Assembly: GCA_020635355.1 (NCBI GenBank)
Contig: JACJZW010000006.1
Coordinates: 62,001-126,000, forward strand
Direction of reading: 5' to 3'
Length of the DNA: 64,000 bases
Source of the DNA: Flavobacteriales bacterium
Lineage (GTDB): Bacteria; Bacteroidota; Bacteroidia; NS11-12g; UBA9320
The notes beneath the pieces were generated by a model. The model saw only the letters and a list, made by a program, of their open reading frames with translations. It was not told where the DNA came from and did not search any database. Of the stretch, positions 24,282-32,746 are shown in pieces; the first letter of the stretch is position 1, and every line of letters begins with the position of its first letter. Position numbers and translations under genes: made by a program.

Positions 24282-27200
24282 CTATCGAATCAGGGTAATG
24301 GTTCCCGAATAATCATACGTCTCACCGTTCCAGCTCACCACTTCCAGGTAGTAGGCGTATACATCGGGTTTGCATTTTTCGTCTTTGTACGTGCCATCCC
24401 ATTGCTTTGTTTTGTCGGTGGTTTCAAACAACACCTCGCCCCACCGGTTGAAGATGATCATGTGGTAATCCTTTACCGCATCATTCACAACCGCCCGGAA
24501 TCCTTCATTTACGAGGGGACCACCCACATCTGGGGTGAACGCGTTGGGGATGTACACCAAAAGATCGGGACCTATGATCACAGGAAGGGTTATCTCATCT
24601 TCACAGTTTTGATTGGTTTTAACTCTCAGCGTAACAAAGTAGGTTCCGGTGTCGGCTGGGTAGAAATGAACCGGACTGAATTCGGTTGATGTATCGTCCA
24701 GGGTAGATGGGTCTCCGAAATCCCAGAAACTTTTATCAATGAAAGCACTCAAGACAGTTGGTACGGAAGACTCATTGGTAAACCGGAATCGAGGCAAGGC
24801 AGCTGTTGTGCTGTTGTTCGGATCCGGCGTAAACAAGGCCGTTGGAATTGGGTATACGTCGATATCCAGACTCAAAGTTGTATCACAACCAAAGGCTGAG
24901 GTGAGTTTCAATGTAGCGGTATTTGTTCCGTCTACGGTGTACTGATGGCTTGGACTTTGAACATTGTCTGTGTTGCCATCGCTGTACGTCCACTCATACT
25001 TAGCCGTATTCGGGTCGATCTTGTTTTTGATCACCGTTGTAATGGTTGCCGTGTGCGGATTACATCCATCGCGATCATCCACCGTAATTTCAGCTTTCGG
25101 AATCGGGTTGATGATTACCGTGAACAGGTCGTCCACAAACGGACAGGCATTACCCGGATCGGTTTGAACGTAGAGGTTACGTGTTTCTACCGAGTCAGAG
25201 CTGGCCGAGAACGTGTAGTTCGTTGTGGCTGCCTTTGGATTATCAACCGATCCTCCGGCAAATGGTATCCAGGTGATCGCATTGGTGTTGCTGTAGTTTG
25301 CCGTAATGGCCATGGTCATTCCCGAGGCATCCCGACAAATCGCTGTGTCGTTATTCACAATCTCGATCTCCGGCAAGGCCTCGATCTGTGCCTGAACCGA
25401 ATCGGCTCCTCTACAACCCTTGATCGATGTAAAGTCGTAATGGATGTAGAATGGATTACCCGGAGGGGCACTCTGAGCACGGAACTGGTTGTTAACCATC
25501 ACACCGGAGTAAGGTGAACTCCAGGTTCCTCCATCAGGTGTAGCCGTCAGGTCGATCGGATCCTGCGTCTCACAGAACAGGTACGGCGGATTGTTGGTCA
25601 CAATCTGCAGAGGTGTTTCAATGATCTGTGGCTTTGGAAGCGGATTGATCGTCAAAATGGTATCGCGGAACGTAGGACAACCGGAACGGTCATGGTAGTA
25701 CCGCATGTAATACTTATTGGCCGTTGGATAGGTAGGCTCAGGAGTATTGTACGTAATGAGTGTGTCTTCCTGAAGTGCTCCGTTGTTAAGTGCCTTGTTC
25801 AGGTCGCTGGCTTTTCCGTAGGTACCGGGCATGGTATCATAGGCATACCAGTACCCGTCGGCAGGTGTTACATTACTCAAGTCCTTGAGTTCAGCAATAC
25901 CGTGATCCCAGCACAGTTCAGGGAAGCCGGCAAACTGAATTTTCGGCACCTTGGTGATGGCCATCTTCGCCGTATCGCGGTTGTAGCAACCAAACTGGCT
26001 TCGGTACACAAACTCAATGGAGATGGTATCGGCAGCTTTGGTACCCAACGGAATGGTATTCTCATCAATGTTCAAGACAAAGTTCTGAGGTGCACCCGGT
26101 GCTCCGGAACCCAGATCTTTGAGAATCTTGCTCCAGTCATAGGTCTTACAGTCCACACAGTTCCAGGCTTGTCGGCCCAGATCCGGGTTACCTGGCAGCT
26201 TGATGATCTTATCGCTCTTCAGATTAACCACCTGTTTGTCCTGACAGAAGTAGCCTTCACGCAGCTCTACCGTTGGGAGTGGGTTAACCGTTATTTTGAA
26301 CGAATCATTCTTGACGCAACCGGTGGTAGGGTGCGTATAGGTGTAGGTTACAAAGTGCGATGTAGTGCTGGTACCACACGCTTTTGCTGTTTCGAAAATA
26401 TACCCGCTTGATACATAGGATGGGTTTTTCTTGCAGGACCAAACACCACCACTGGCATTGGCGTCTTCACCCAACCGGAGGTTGATGACACCTGCGTCAC
26501 AGCAAACCGCCATTTCACCTGGCATCTTGACGGTAGGCAGTGGATTTACCGTAATTAATACAGAATCATCATCAAAGCAGGTCGTGGTGTCTTCAGTGAT
26601 GAACAAATCCAGCCGGAATAGCGTGCTTGATTTAATGTTATACTGAACCGTGTCTTTGGAGTGCAAATATTTCTCAGGGTTTGAGGTGATATCGTACCAA
26701 TCGTATCGGCCGGTCTGATACCATTTCGTGGCGGTGTCCAATCCGGTTGCAGGAATCGTCAGTAAGTCGTTCCAGCAAAGTGTTCGATCCATTCCTGCTC
26801 CAGCCTTGACGGTATCGTTCACGTTGAGATACATGGTGTCCTCACCAAAACATCCGAGGCTATCAACCACACGTACGCGATATTCTCCTTCAAGATTGGC
26901 TATAATGGAAGAATCGGAACTAAACAGACTGTTGTTGCGATACCACTCTACAAACAGGGTATCGCCTTGAGGTACCTTGGTGTTGAAGGTATCCCGAGGA
27001 TCGTCCCAATAGGCCAGTGAATCATTTGGAGCGAGATGGATGGTGTCGTACGTGCAAATTCGTCGATCCGGTCCAATGGTTACTTTCGGGTTTTGACGGA
27101 GGAACACCAACACACTATCCCATGCGGTACAACCGGTTTTATCGGTAATCTCTACGTAAAACGACGAATCGGTGACGTCATTGGGAAGTTGGATGTCACG

Positions 27201-29000
27201 TGTTGCGACGGTGTCGCCATTATCCCAATAATAAGAAACCGGATTTTGGGCGTTCGTAACGTTGGGTGAGAATTTGAGAGAGGTGCCTGCACACACGAAG
27301 GTATCCGGCCCCAGTGCCAGATCAATCTCCAACATGGGTGGTACAATCAGCGTGTCGTAATAGTCATTCGGGCAATTGGGTTGGTTGCTGATGGTGTGTT
27401 GAATGATGTATTTGCCACCCGACCGAAACTGTATGGTATCGGATTGTTTGGAACTGATGAAGCTACCCGTGCTCTTGAAATAAGCTTTCTTCCGATCAAA
27501 GACGATGGAGCCTGTGGAATCCTTTATCTGCCAGGTGTATTTAGCAGGTTTTAGGAAGCCCTCAATGGGCGTACTCTTTACGGTATATTCACCACAATCC
27601 AGGGTGTCTACATCTCGTTCTGCCTCGGCAATGGGTTTTACCGTGATGGTGAATGCCCGCGTGGCACTGGCCGCAAGCGGACAAGCATCGTCAGAAACCG
27701 TGGCGGTAAAGGAATACGGGAGCGAACTCGCAGTACCCACCGCAGGCGTCCAGCAAAACTTACCGGTTTTAAGTCGGGCAGTGGTGTCAATGATGGTAAA
27801 AGTTGCACCGGGTATACCTCTGTTCCATTTGAGTTCAACCGTGTCGGGATCCGGTGTGGGTTGGGGTGGAGGCGGAACCTTCACTTTATCGTCTGTGGTG
27901 ACATTGAAACAAATCTGTTCTCCTTCACAGGTTGAATAGCCAAATTTTGAATTCGTGATGGTTGGAGGGTTGTTACCCGGACAAGTCATTACAATGAACT
28001 GCATGTCCCTTCTGGTGGCACCAATGCGCTGATACTTGCCGGTAGTATCCTTCCGCCATTCCACCATTTCAATCACCACGACGGCAATTTCATTACACTT
28101 GGTGGGAGTGAAAATGATGTCCCCCGTGAGATTGTCCAGGTAGATTCCAATGGGAGGGTTGGCTCCGGGGTTGTTGAACGGATATTTTAGTCCGGTTGGC
28201 CAGTAGGCCGAAATCGGGCGGGAAGGTGATGAGGTTCCGCTATACGATGTTTGTTGATTAATACCACGATAGGCTGGAGCAAACTGATAGGAAATCGAGT
28301 CGAAATCCGTATTGTCAACGGCTCCATTGTTGAACACGTACGGTTGGTTACAACACAAAATCGCCACCGGATCATTTGTCAAGGTTGGGGAGGTATTGCA
28401 TTTGGCTTTACAGGTGTTGATTTCACAAGATGTGTAAAAGGACTGCTGTTGTTGCCCGGTGGTGATCAGGGCTGACCGAACGTAGAGCAGTGCGCTGATT
28501 TCAAACTTGCAACATCCATTCTTCATGGCTGTTCGCAAATCCAGCGTTCCTGTAAAGACGTGTTTCTCAATCCCATACGGAAAGGAACTGTTACAGGGTT
28601 GAGCACATCGGCTTTTGACGGCCTTACAGGTCTTGGTGATATCGATGATGGCCTGTCGGGTCATCTTGAGTGTGGTGACCTGAGTAGACGTCCCGTCGAT
28701 GCAGTATACATTTAAACTGGTGGGAGCCGTTTGGGATGAGTTGCAATTCTCGGAGGTTCCGCACTTGGGCGACTGCCCCAACACATAACATCCGTTACAA
28801 TCCCGGTAAAAGTTGTAGGTTACCTCGTAGATGCTGTCATTGGTATCCGAGCACTTATAGGTGAAGTCCGAACCGATAATGTGATCCGCATAGACCGAAT
28901 TGGCCTGCCATAGCCCCATCAGCATCGCCTCCAGTAAAAGTAAACGGCCAGATCGGCCAAAGGCAAATCGAAGGGCGAAGGAGGCGAATGAGCTATTCAT
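24282..29000 (-). CDS. Giant cysteine-rich secreted protein with PKD domains and type B T9SS sorting domain
   Basis: ATG 29000 gives MNSSFASFALRFAFG and a signal peptide ending near VYADHI; 1572 residues. The N-terminal 330 residues (HIIGSDFTYKCSDTNDSIYE, about 25 Cys, CCKFEISALLYVRSA, GDIIFTPTKCNE) match a module found at the start of many Bacteroidota surface proteins. The middle contains repeated Ig-like units, most ending in TVNPLP-type linkers and each with a Cys pair, then two PKD-like domains near 1300-1460 (YEWTYSDGNT; FWDFGDPSTLDD). The C-terminus is a type B sorting domain (YIPNAFTPDVGGP, IFNRWGEVLFET, QWDGTYK). Predicted surface or gliding-associated adhesin exported by T9SS. Confidence 0.9.
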   Translation of the reverse strand: MNSSFASFALRFAFGRSGRLLLLEAMLMGLWQANSVYADHIIGSDFTYKCSDTNDSIYEVTYNFYRDCNGCYVLGQSPKCGTSENCNSSQTAPTSLNVYCIDGTSTQVTTLKMTRQAIIDITKTCKAVKSRCAQPCNSSFPYGIEKHVFTGTLDLRTAMKNGCCKFEISALLYVRSALITTGQQQQSFYTSCEINTCKAKCNTSPTLTNDPVAILCCNQPYVFNNGAVDNTDFDSISYQFAPAYRGINQQTSYSGTSSPSRPISAYWPTGLKYPFNNPGANPPIGIYLDNLTGDIIFTPTKCNEIAVVVIEMVEWRKDTTGKYQRIGATRRDMQFIVMTCPGNNPPTITNSKFGYSTCEGEQICFNVTTDDKVKVPPPPQPTPDPDTVELKWNRGIPGATFTIIDTTARLKTGKFCWTPAVGTASSLPYSFTATVSDDACPLAASATRAFTITVKPIAEAERDVDTLDCGEYTVKSTPIEGFLKPAKYTWQIKDSTGSIVFDRKKAYFKSTGSFISSKQSDTIQFRSGGKYIIQHTISNQPNCPNDYYDTLIVPPMLEIDLALGPDTFVCAGTSLKFSPNVTNAQNPVSYYWDNGDTVATRDIQLPNDVTDSSFYVEITDKTGCTAWDSVLVFLRQNPKVTIGPDRRICTYDTIHLAPNDSLAYWDDPRDTFNTKVPQGDTLFVEWYRNNSLFSSDSSIIANLEGEYRVRVVDSLGCFGEDTMYLNVNDTVKAGAGMDRTLCWNDLLTIPATGLDTATKWYQTGRYDWYDITSNPEKYLHSKDTVQYNIKSSTLFRLDLFITEDTTTCFDDDSVLITVNPLPTVKMPGEMAVCCDAGVINLRLGEDANASGGVWSCKKNPSYVSSGYIFETAKACGTSTTSHFVTYTYTHPTTGCVKNDSFKITVNPLPTVELREGYFCQDKQVVNLKSDKIIKLPGNPDLGRQAWNCVDCKTYDWSKILKDLGSGAPGAPQNFVLNIDENTIPLGTKAADTISIEFVYRSQFGCYNRDTAKMAITKVPKIQFAGFPELCWDHGIAELKDLSNVTPADGYWYAYDTMPGTYGKASDLNKALNNGALQEDTLITYNTPEPTYPTANKYYMRYYHDRSGCPTFRDTILTINPLPKPQIIETPLQIVTNNPPYLFCETQDPIDLTATPDGGTWSSPYSGVMVNNQFRAQSAPPGNPFYIHYDFTSIKGCRGADSVQAQIEALPEIEIVNNDTAICRDASGMTMAITANYSNTNAITWIPFAGGSVDNPKAATTNYTFSASSDSVETRNLYVQTDPGNACPFVDDLFTVIINPIPKAEITVDDRDGCNPHTATITTVIKNKIDPNTAKYEWTYSDGNTDNVQSPSHQYTVDGTNTATLKLTSAFGCDTTLSLDIDVYPIPTALFTPDPNNSTTAALPRFRFTNESSVPTVLSAFIDKSFWDFGDPSTLDDTSTEFSPVHFYPADTGTYFVTLRVKTNQNCEDEITLPVIIGPDLLVYIPNAFTPDVGGPLVNEGFRAVVNDAVKDYHMIIFNRWGEVLFETTDKTKQWDGTYKDEKCKPDVYAYYLEVVSWNGETYDYSGTITLIR

Positions 29001-29067
29001 GATTTGGGTTCTGTATGCAAGACGTATTGGGCTGTTCGTATGCTGCTTCACGTCTTGCCAAGTCTTT

Positions 29068-29075
29068 CAAATCTA
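29068..29075 (-). promoter_or_regulatory. -7 element TAGATTTG for the giant adhesin gene
   Basis: On the minus strand a perfect TAGATTTG lies about 68 bases before ATG 29000. No clear TTG is at the usual -33 spacing. A second, divergent TAGATTTG is at 29126. Confidence 0.45.
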
Positions 29076-29125
29076 CAAAATATCTCGATTCACAGATCGC
29101 TGAACGTTATGTGCGCAGGGCATTG

Positions 29126-29133
29126 TAGATTTG
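29126..29133 (+). promoter_or_regulatory. -7 element TAGATTTG for rbfA
   Basis: Perfect TAnnTTTG match 12 bases before the rbfA ATG, so the predicted leader is only a few bases. The upstream TTG element is not evident. Confidence 0.45.
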
Positions 29134-29145
29134 TTCGACGGAATT

Positions 29146-29499
29146 ATGGCGAAGCGTACAGATAAACTTGGACGACAATTACAGAAAGACCTCGGAGAAA
29201 TCCTGGATTCGGCTGCTCAGCAATTGCTGAATGGTACCTTGGTTACGGTGCTGGATGTGGAGGTAACACCTGATTTGGGGCTGGCCAAGGTTTATCTCAG
29301 CTTCTTCCAGAGTACGGATAAACAAGCCGATCTGGAAACACTTCGAAATCATCTTCCTCAAATCCGACATTATCTGGCGGGCAAACTCAAGAATCAGGTT
29401 CGAAAGATTCCGGAGTTGATGCTTTTTATTGACGATACCATTGATCAGGCTGAGCACATGGAGAATCTTCTCAGGCAGCTCCGCGAAAAGAAAGATTAG
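29146..29499 (+). CDS. rbfA: Ribosome-binding factor A
   Basis: ATG 29146 gives MAKRTDKLGRQLQKDLGEIL and 117 residues. RbfA is a single KH-type domain that binds the 30S subunit during late 16S rRNA 5'-end maturation and cold adaptation. LVTVLDVEVTPDLGLAKVYL matches the central strand and AxG-type kink (here TPDLGLAKVY), and RKIPELMLFIDDTIDQAEHM the family's C-terminal FxxDxSxxxxxxI motif. A LolC/E-type permease gene starts one base after the stop, a pairing often seen in Bacteroidota. Confidence 0.95.
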   Translation: MAKRTDKLGRQLQKDLGEILDSAAQQLLNGTLVTVLDVEVTPDLGLAKVYLSFFQSTDKQADLETLRNHLPQIRHYLAGKLKNQVRKIPELMLFIDDTIDQAEHMENLLRQLREKKD

Positions 29500-29500
29500 C

Positions 29501-30727
29501 ATGCGGTTTCCGTTATTCATCGCCGGGCGCTATCTGTTCTCGAAAAAGAACCGGAATGCGATCAATATCATATCGGCTATAGCGGTGTCCATCTTCATGA
29601 TTGGCACGGCGGTGATGATCATCATTCTTTCCTTTCTCAACGGGCTGGAATTACTGGTCCGTGATCTAAACAATTCCTTTGACCCGGATCTGAAGGTCAC
29701 TCCGGTACACGGCAAACACTTTGAACCCGACTCGTGCCTGGGGCTGCTTCAGCACATCAATGGAATTGACGTGATTTCATCTACACTGGAAGATAATGTA
29801 GTGGTTCGCTATGGCGAAGGCCAGGAAATAGCGCGATTAAAAGGAGTGGACCCGAATTATACCCGAATCAATGAACTGGATACCTTGTTGGTGGAAGGGG
29901 CGGTTGATCTGAGGCGCAGCGACGATTTTATTGGCGCTGTTTTCGGGGGAACCATTGCGGCAAGTTTGAACATTCAAACCCGTCTTTCAACCACCAATGC
30001 CACGGTGTATGTGCCTATGAAAGGGGTGGAGTACAATCATTTAAATCCGGAAGCTAGTTTGCAATTGGAATATCTACTGCCTACGGGAGTGATCATGCTT
30101 TCCGAGGAGTCCGATAAAGATCTGATTCTGGTGAACCTGAATACGGCTAGGGAGTTGTTTCAAACCGGAAAGGGAGTTGGGGCGTTGGAGATAAAGCTGA
30201 TGGAAACGGCCAATCGGTCCGAGGTTCAAAAGACCATTCAAAACGTGCTCGGAGATCGGTTTGATGTGCGCAATCAGGATGAGCAAAATGAATCGGCTTA
30301 TCGCGTCTTTAAAACCGAGAAGTGGGCCACTTTTGCCATTCTTACCTTGGTGCTGCTCATTGCAGCCTTCAATACCATTGGAGCATTGATTATGTTGGTT
30401 TTAGAGAAGTCCAAGGATATCTACATACTAACCAGTATGGGGGCAGGATCCCGACAAATACGACGAATCTTTTTAGCCGAAGGGATGCTGATCACGGCCC
30501 TTGGAATTGGTTTGGGTTGCGTGGTAGGTCTGGTGTTCGTTTGGATGCAAGCTACGTACGGTGTAGTGAAAATAGACGGAAGTTTTGTGGATTCCTTCCC
30601 CATCCATCTGAAGTGGACCGATGTGGGCGTCATCATCCTGATCATATCCGGTTTAGGGTTGCTGGCATCGCTCTATCCGGCCGGAAAGGCATCTACCATT
30701 CAATTAAGCGGTAACAGAGCAAGATGA
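29501..30727 (+). CDS. FtsX/LolC-E-type ABC permease
   Basis: ATG 29501 gives MRFPLFIAGRYLFSKKNRNA and 408 residues. It has one N-terminal helix (NIISAIAVSIFMIGTAVMII), a large periplasmic MacB-PCD-like domain (about 45-270), and three C-terminal helices with the FtsX signature (AFNTIGALIMLVLEKSKDIY, LTSMGAG, RRIFLAEGML). This matches lipoprotein-releasing LolC/LolE proteins, which with LolD pass lipoproteins to the outer-membrane carrier LolA. No ATPase gene is adjacent, so LolD must be elsewhere. It overlaps pth by ATGA. Confidence 0.9.
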   Translation: MRFPLFIAGRYLFSKKNRNAINIISAIAVSIFMIGTAVMIIILSFLNGLELLVRDLNNSFDPDLKVTPVHGKHFEPDSCLGLLQHINGIDVISSTLEDNVVVRYGEGQEIARLKGVDPNYTRINELDTLLVEGAVDLRRSDDFIGAVFGGTIAASLNIQTRLSTTNATVYVPMKGVEYNHLNPEASLQLEYLLPTGVIMLSEESDKDLILVNLNTARELFQTGKGVGALEIKLMETANRSEVQKTIQNVLGDRFDVRNQDEQNESAYRVFKTEKWATFAILTLVLLIAAFNTIGALIMLVLEKSKDIYILTSMGAGSRQIRRIFLAEGMLITALGIGLGCVVGLVFVWMQATYGVVKIDGSFVDSFPIHLKWTDVGVIILIISGLGLLASLYPAGKASTIQLSGNRAR

Positions 30728-31290
30728 AGTATTTGATTGTTGGTTTGGGGAACATCGGAGCCCAATATGAACACACACGTCACAACGTGGGTTTTGATTG
30801 TCTTGATGCCTTTTCTCAGGCGTATGAACTGGAATTTAAACCGGATCATTTTGGCCAGTATGCCGCTTCCCGGTATAGGGGCAGAAGTCTTCACTTCCTG
30901 AAACCGGATACGTACATGAACCTGAGTGGTAATGCGGTTCATTATTGGGTGAAGAAATTGAATGTACCGTTAAATCATCTGATTGTGATTACAGATGATC
31001 TGAATCTACCGTTTGGAACCATTCGGTTAAAGGCGAAGGGAAGTCATGGCGGTCATAATGGGTTGAGGAATATCGAAGAAGTCTTGGGAACCCAGGCCTA
31101 TCCACGCGTGCGGGTTGGAATTGGATCCGAATTTCGAACAGGTGAACAGGTTGATTTTGTGTTGAGTCATTGGCACCCCAACGAGGCGACGGAGCTACCA
31201 GCCATGTTTTTACGGATACGAAAGGCCATTGAGGAACTTACCTTCAGAGGTATTGGGATGGCAATGAACCAGCTGAATACGAAGAGTTAG
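30724..31290 (+). CDS. pth: Peptidyl-tRNA hydrolase
   Basis: The 188-residue enzyme cleaves peptidyl-tRNA released by stalled ribosomes. Active-site residues are visible: Asn10 (LGN), His20 (HTRHNVGF), Asn66 (DTYMNLSG) and the Asp pair 91/92 (VITDDLNLPFG), plus KGSHGGHNGL. Length is normal. ATG overlaps the permease stop (ATGA), so rbfA-permease-pth read as one operon. Confidence 0.96.
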   Translation: MKYLIVGLGNIGAQYEHTRHNVGFDCLDAFSQAYELEFKPDHFGQYAASRYRGRSLHFLKPDTYMNLSGNAVHYWVKKLNVPLNHLIVITDDLNLPFGTIRLKAKGSHGGHNGLRNIEEVLGTQAYPRVRVGIGSEFRTGEQVDFVLSHWHPNEATELPAMFLRIRKAIEELTFRGIGMAMNQLNTKS

Positions 31291-31296
31291 ATTCAG

Positions 31297-31336
31297 ATTC
31301 GGGATTTGGGATTCGGGATTCGGGATTCGGAATTTG
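31297..31336. repeat. Degenerate 7-bp tandem repeat GGGATTC
   Basis: After pth, GGGATTT/GGGATTC units run head to tail for about five copies (ATTC-GGGATTTG-GGATTCGGGATTCGGGATTCGG). No gene overlaps it. Confidence 0.75.
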
Positions 31337-31400
31337 TGTATTCCTTAATATCGTTGACCGCTCTTCTGAATCCCCTACAGTCCATAGTTAAAATATTAGC

Positions 31401-31422
31401 CCTTAGATTTTAGACCTTAGAT
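31401..31422. repeat. Short direct repeat CCTTAGAT
   Basis: CCTTAGAT at 31401-31408 recurs at 31415-31422, separated by TTTAGA. It lies just before the convergent end of the DUF1801 gene. Confidence 0.55.
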
Positions 31423-31445
31423 CTACGAGCGTATTCGTTATCCGT

Positions 31446-31799
31446 TCATAATCCTTGTTTCTCCAAATTCTCTTTCTTTCGGAATGCCACAATATCTCGT
31501 ACGATATCCAATGGAAGTGGTTGGTCATTTGGGAATTGCACCGATCCTTTTCCCTGTTTGTAATCGGTTAGATGTTCTTCAACAAGTTGAACACCCGCTC
31601 TTCCAGGATAGAAACCAATGTGATGTTTAAAGCCGCCGTAGTGAACTAAATTTCCGTGAAACACGAAGGTGGGAATGCCGTATTTAATGGTTGTGGTGGC
31701 TTCTGGAACTACACTTGAAATGGTGTCATGAAGCAATTGCATGCGTTCCTGAACGGCTTGGGGAAATTTGGCATAATAATCGGTCAGTTCGGATTTCAT
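31446..31799 (-). CDS. DUF1801/YdhG-like protein
   Basis: The 117-residue protein matches the compact YdhG/DUF1801 fold: MKSELTDYYAKFPQAVQERM, VVPEATTTIKYGIPTFVFHG, FKHHIGFYPGRAGVQLVEEH, GSVQFPNDQPLPLDIVRDIV. Relatives include the Bacillus frataxin-like Fra (YdhG), proposed to deliver iron, but most are uncharacterised. It ends 155 bases from pth (convergent). Two tiny reading frames lie upstream on the same strand. Confidence 0.85.
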   Translation of the reverse strand: MKSELTDYYAKFPQAVQERMQLLHDTISSVVPEATTTIKYGIPTFVFHGNLVHYGGFKHHIGFYPGRAGVQLVEEHLTDYKQGKGSVQFPNDQPLPLDIVRDIVAFRKKENLEKQGL

Positions 31800-31869
31800 A
31801 AAGGGATTAATTGTCGACCAAACTTAAGAATCAACCTGCGATGAACCTAAGGATTTTGAACTTGAGTGA

Positions 31870-32132
31870 GTTAAGCGTTTAAAATGGCAGGTCTCCTGGC
31901 GGGTGCGTTTGAAATTGTTTAGCTTTCGATGGGGAAGGGGTGATTGTGTCCCTCGGTAAAAATGATGATACGTGGCCAAACGGTGGGTGAAATTTTCTCA
32001 CGTTCGGTTTTTTTGTTGACTCTGTTTCCGTTGCTCATTTTCAATTCTAAGTTAGACGCTTAAAAACTTAAACGGTCGTGCTGCTTTAGTAGATTCGGGC
32101 TAACTTTCGAGGGGGAAGGGGTGATTGTATCC
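31870..32132. repeat. Diverged 181-bp-period duplication
   Basis: Two blocks recur with the same 181-base offset: CTTTCGATGGGGAAGGGG (31923) against CTTTCGAGGGGGAAGGGG (32104), continuing to 31951/32132 with two or three differences in 29 bases, and GTTAAGCGTTTAAAA (31870) against GTTAGACGCTTAAAA (32051). The bases between the blocks do not align well. The first block codes for the last nine or ten codons of both tiny reading frames on the minus strand. Confidence 0.75.
31919..32038 (-). CDS. Tiny reading frame 1, C-terminal GHNHPFPIES
   Basis: ATG at 32038, 39 codons, TAA at 31919. Peptide begins MSNGNRVNKKTEREKIS and ends IIIFTEGHNHPFPIES. Its last 17 residues line up with those of the next frame: (R/K)-(I/L)-(I/M)-(I/L)-F-x-x-G-(H/Y)-N-H-P-F-P-(I/L)-E-S-stop. 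The DNA upstream of the last ten codons has diverged while the hydrophobic pattern has stayed, which argues for translation. Basic N-terminal half. No family recognised; it could also be a remnant. About 120 bases upstream of the DUF1801 gene on the same strand. Confidence 0.5.
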   Translation of the reverse strand: MSNGNRVNKKTEREKISPTVWPRIIIFTEGHNHPFPIES

Positions 32133-32192
32133 ATACTCAAAAAGCATTAGTTTTTCTATATCGTTAAATAACTTTTGATAGCGTTCAGTCAC
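32100..32192 (-). CDS. Tiny reading frame 2, C-terminal GYNHPFPLES
   Basis: Starting from GTG 32192 it gives 30 residues (MTERYQKLFNDIEKLM then LFEYGYNHPFPLES); an ATG at 32147 would give only 15. TAG at 32100. It shares the C-terminal peptide with the preceding frame but not the N-terminal half. An in-frame stop lies not far upstream of the GTG. The start is uncertain, as is whether it is expressed. Confidence 0.4.
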   Translation of the reverse strand: MTERYQKLFNDIEKLMLFEYGYNHPFPLES

Positions 32193-32244
32193 TTTTTCGG
32201 AATCGGACTATTCCTTTAGTTTCAGACTATATTCGTTCAATTTG

Positions 32245-32694
32245 ATGCTGAGCGTTAATAGAATAGGGCATAAGAAACCCAGATCCATAGGAGCTGTAGT
32301 ACTTTTAGTTTTGATGATGATAAGTTGTGATCATTCCGGGTACAACACAAATCGTAAAAATCGAATGTCGTCAATACCGGTAGAGGATGTCTCTTTGGAA
32401 ATGGAGGACTGGCGTGACAAGTTGATCCTGAATTATATTTCTTCTACGGATCAACCCTTAATTCATCTTTCCTTCATGGATAGCTCAATAACTGTTGAGT
32501 GGATATTTGACCAGGTATATGAAACGGATACTGCCATCTATTTCATCTATCAAATTGGTCACGAAGAGATTGATTCTGTTGAATTGAATCAACGATTTGT
32601 TACTGATGGTTGGGTCTACGTAGACACAACCACCAGGGAATTGTTTGAATTTGAATTGACCAGTGAAAAACTCCTGCGTTGGCAAGTTAAATAA
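32245..32694 (+). CDS. Small lipoprotein, unknown
   Basis: ATG 32245 gives 149 residues with a positively charged start, a hydrophobic run (AVVLLVLMMISC) and a lipobox Cys about residue 31. The mature part is acidic with strand-like segments (MDSSITVEWIFDQVYETDTA, FIYQIGHEEIDSVELNQRFV). No recognised family. It is a single gene: the minus-strand gene that follows converges with it 52 bases on. Confidence 0.6.
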   Translation: MLSVNRIGHKKPRSIGAVVLLVLMMISCDHSGYNTNRKNRMSSIPVEDVSLEMEDWRDKLILNYISSTDQPLIHLSFMDSSITVEWIFDQVYETDTAIYFIYQIGHEEIDSVELNQRFVTDGWVYVDTTTRELFEFELTSEKLLRWQVK

Positions 32695-32746
32695 CTTCTA
32701 TTTTAGGAAGTGATTGGGTTTGACGTGAAGTTAATTGGAATGCTAG

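Noticed and set aside
25692..26411. 239-residue plus-strand frame inside the giant adhesin gene
   Set aside because: It is antisense to a clear coding gene, has odd composition (His/Arg/Val-rich) and no promoter or family; several similar antisense frames in this gene are also shadows.
31291..31445. Insertion-sequence remnant
   Set aside because: There are short repeats but no transposase fragment, terminal inverted repeat or target duplication.
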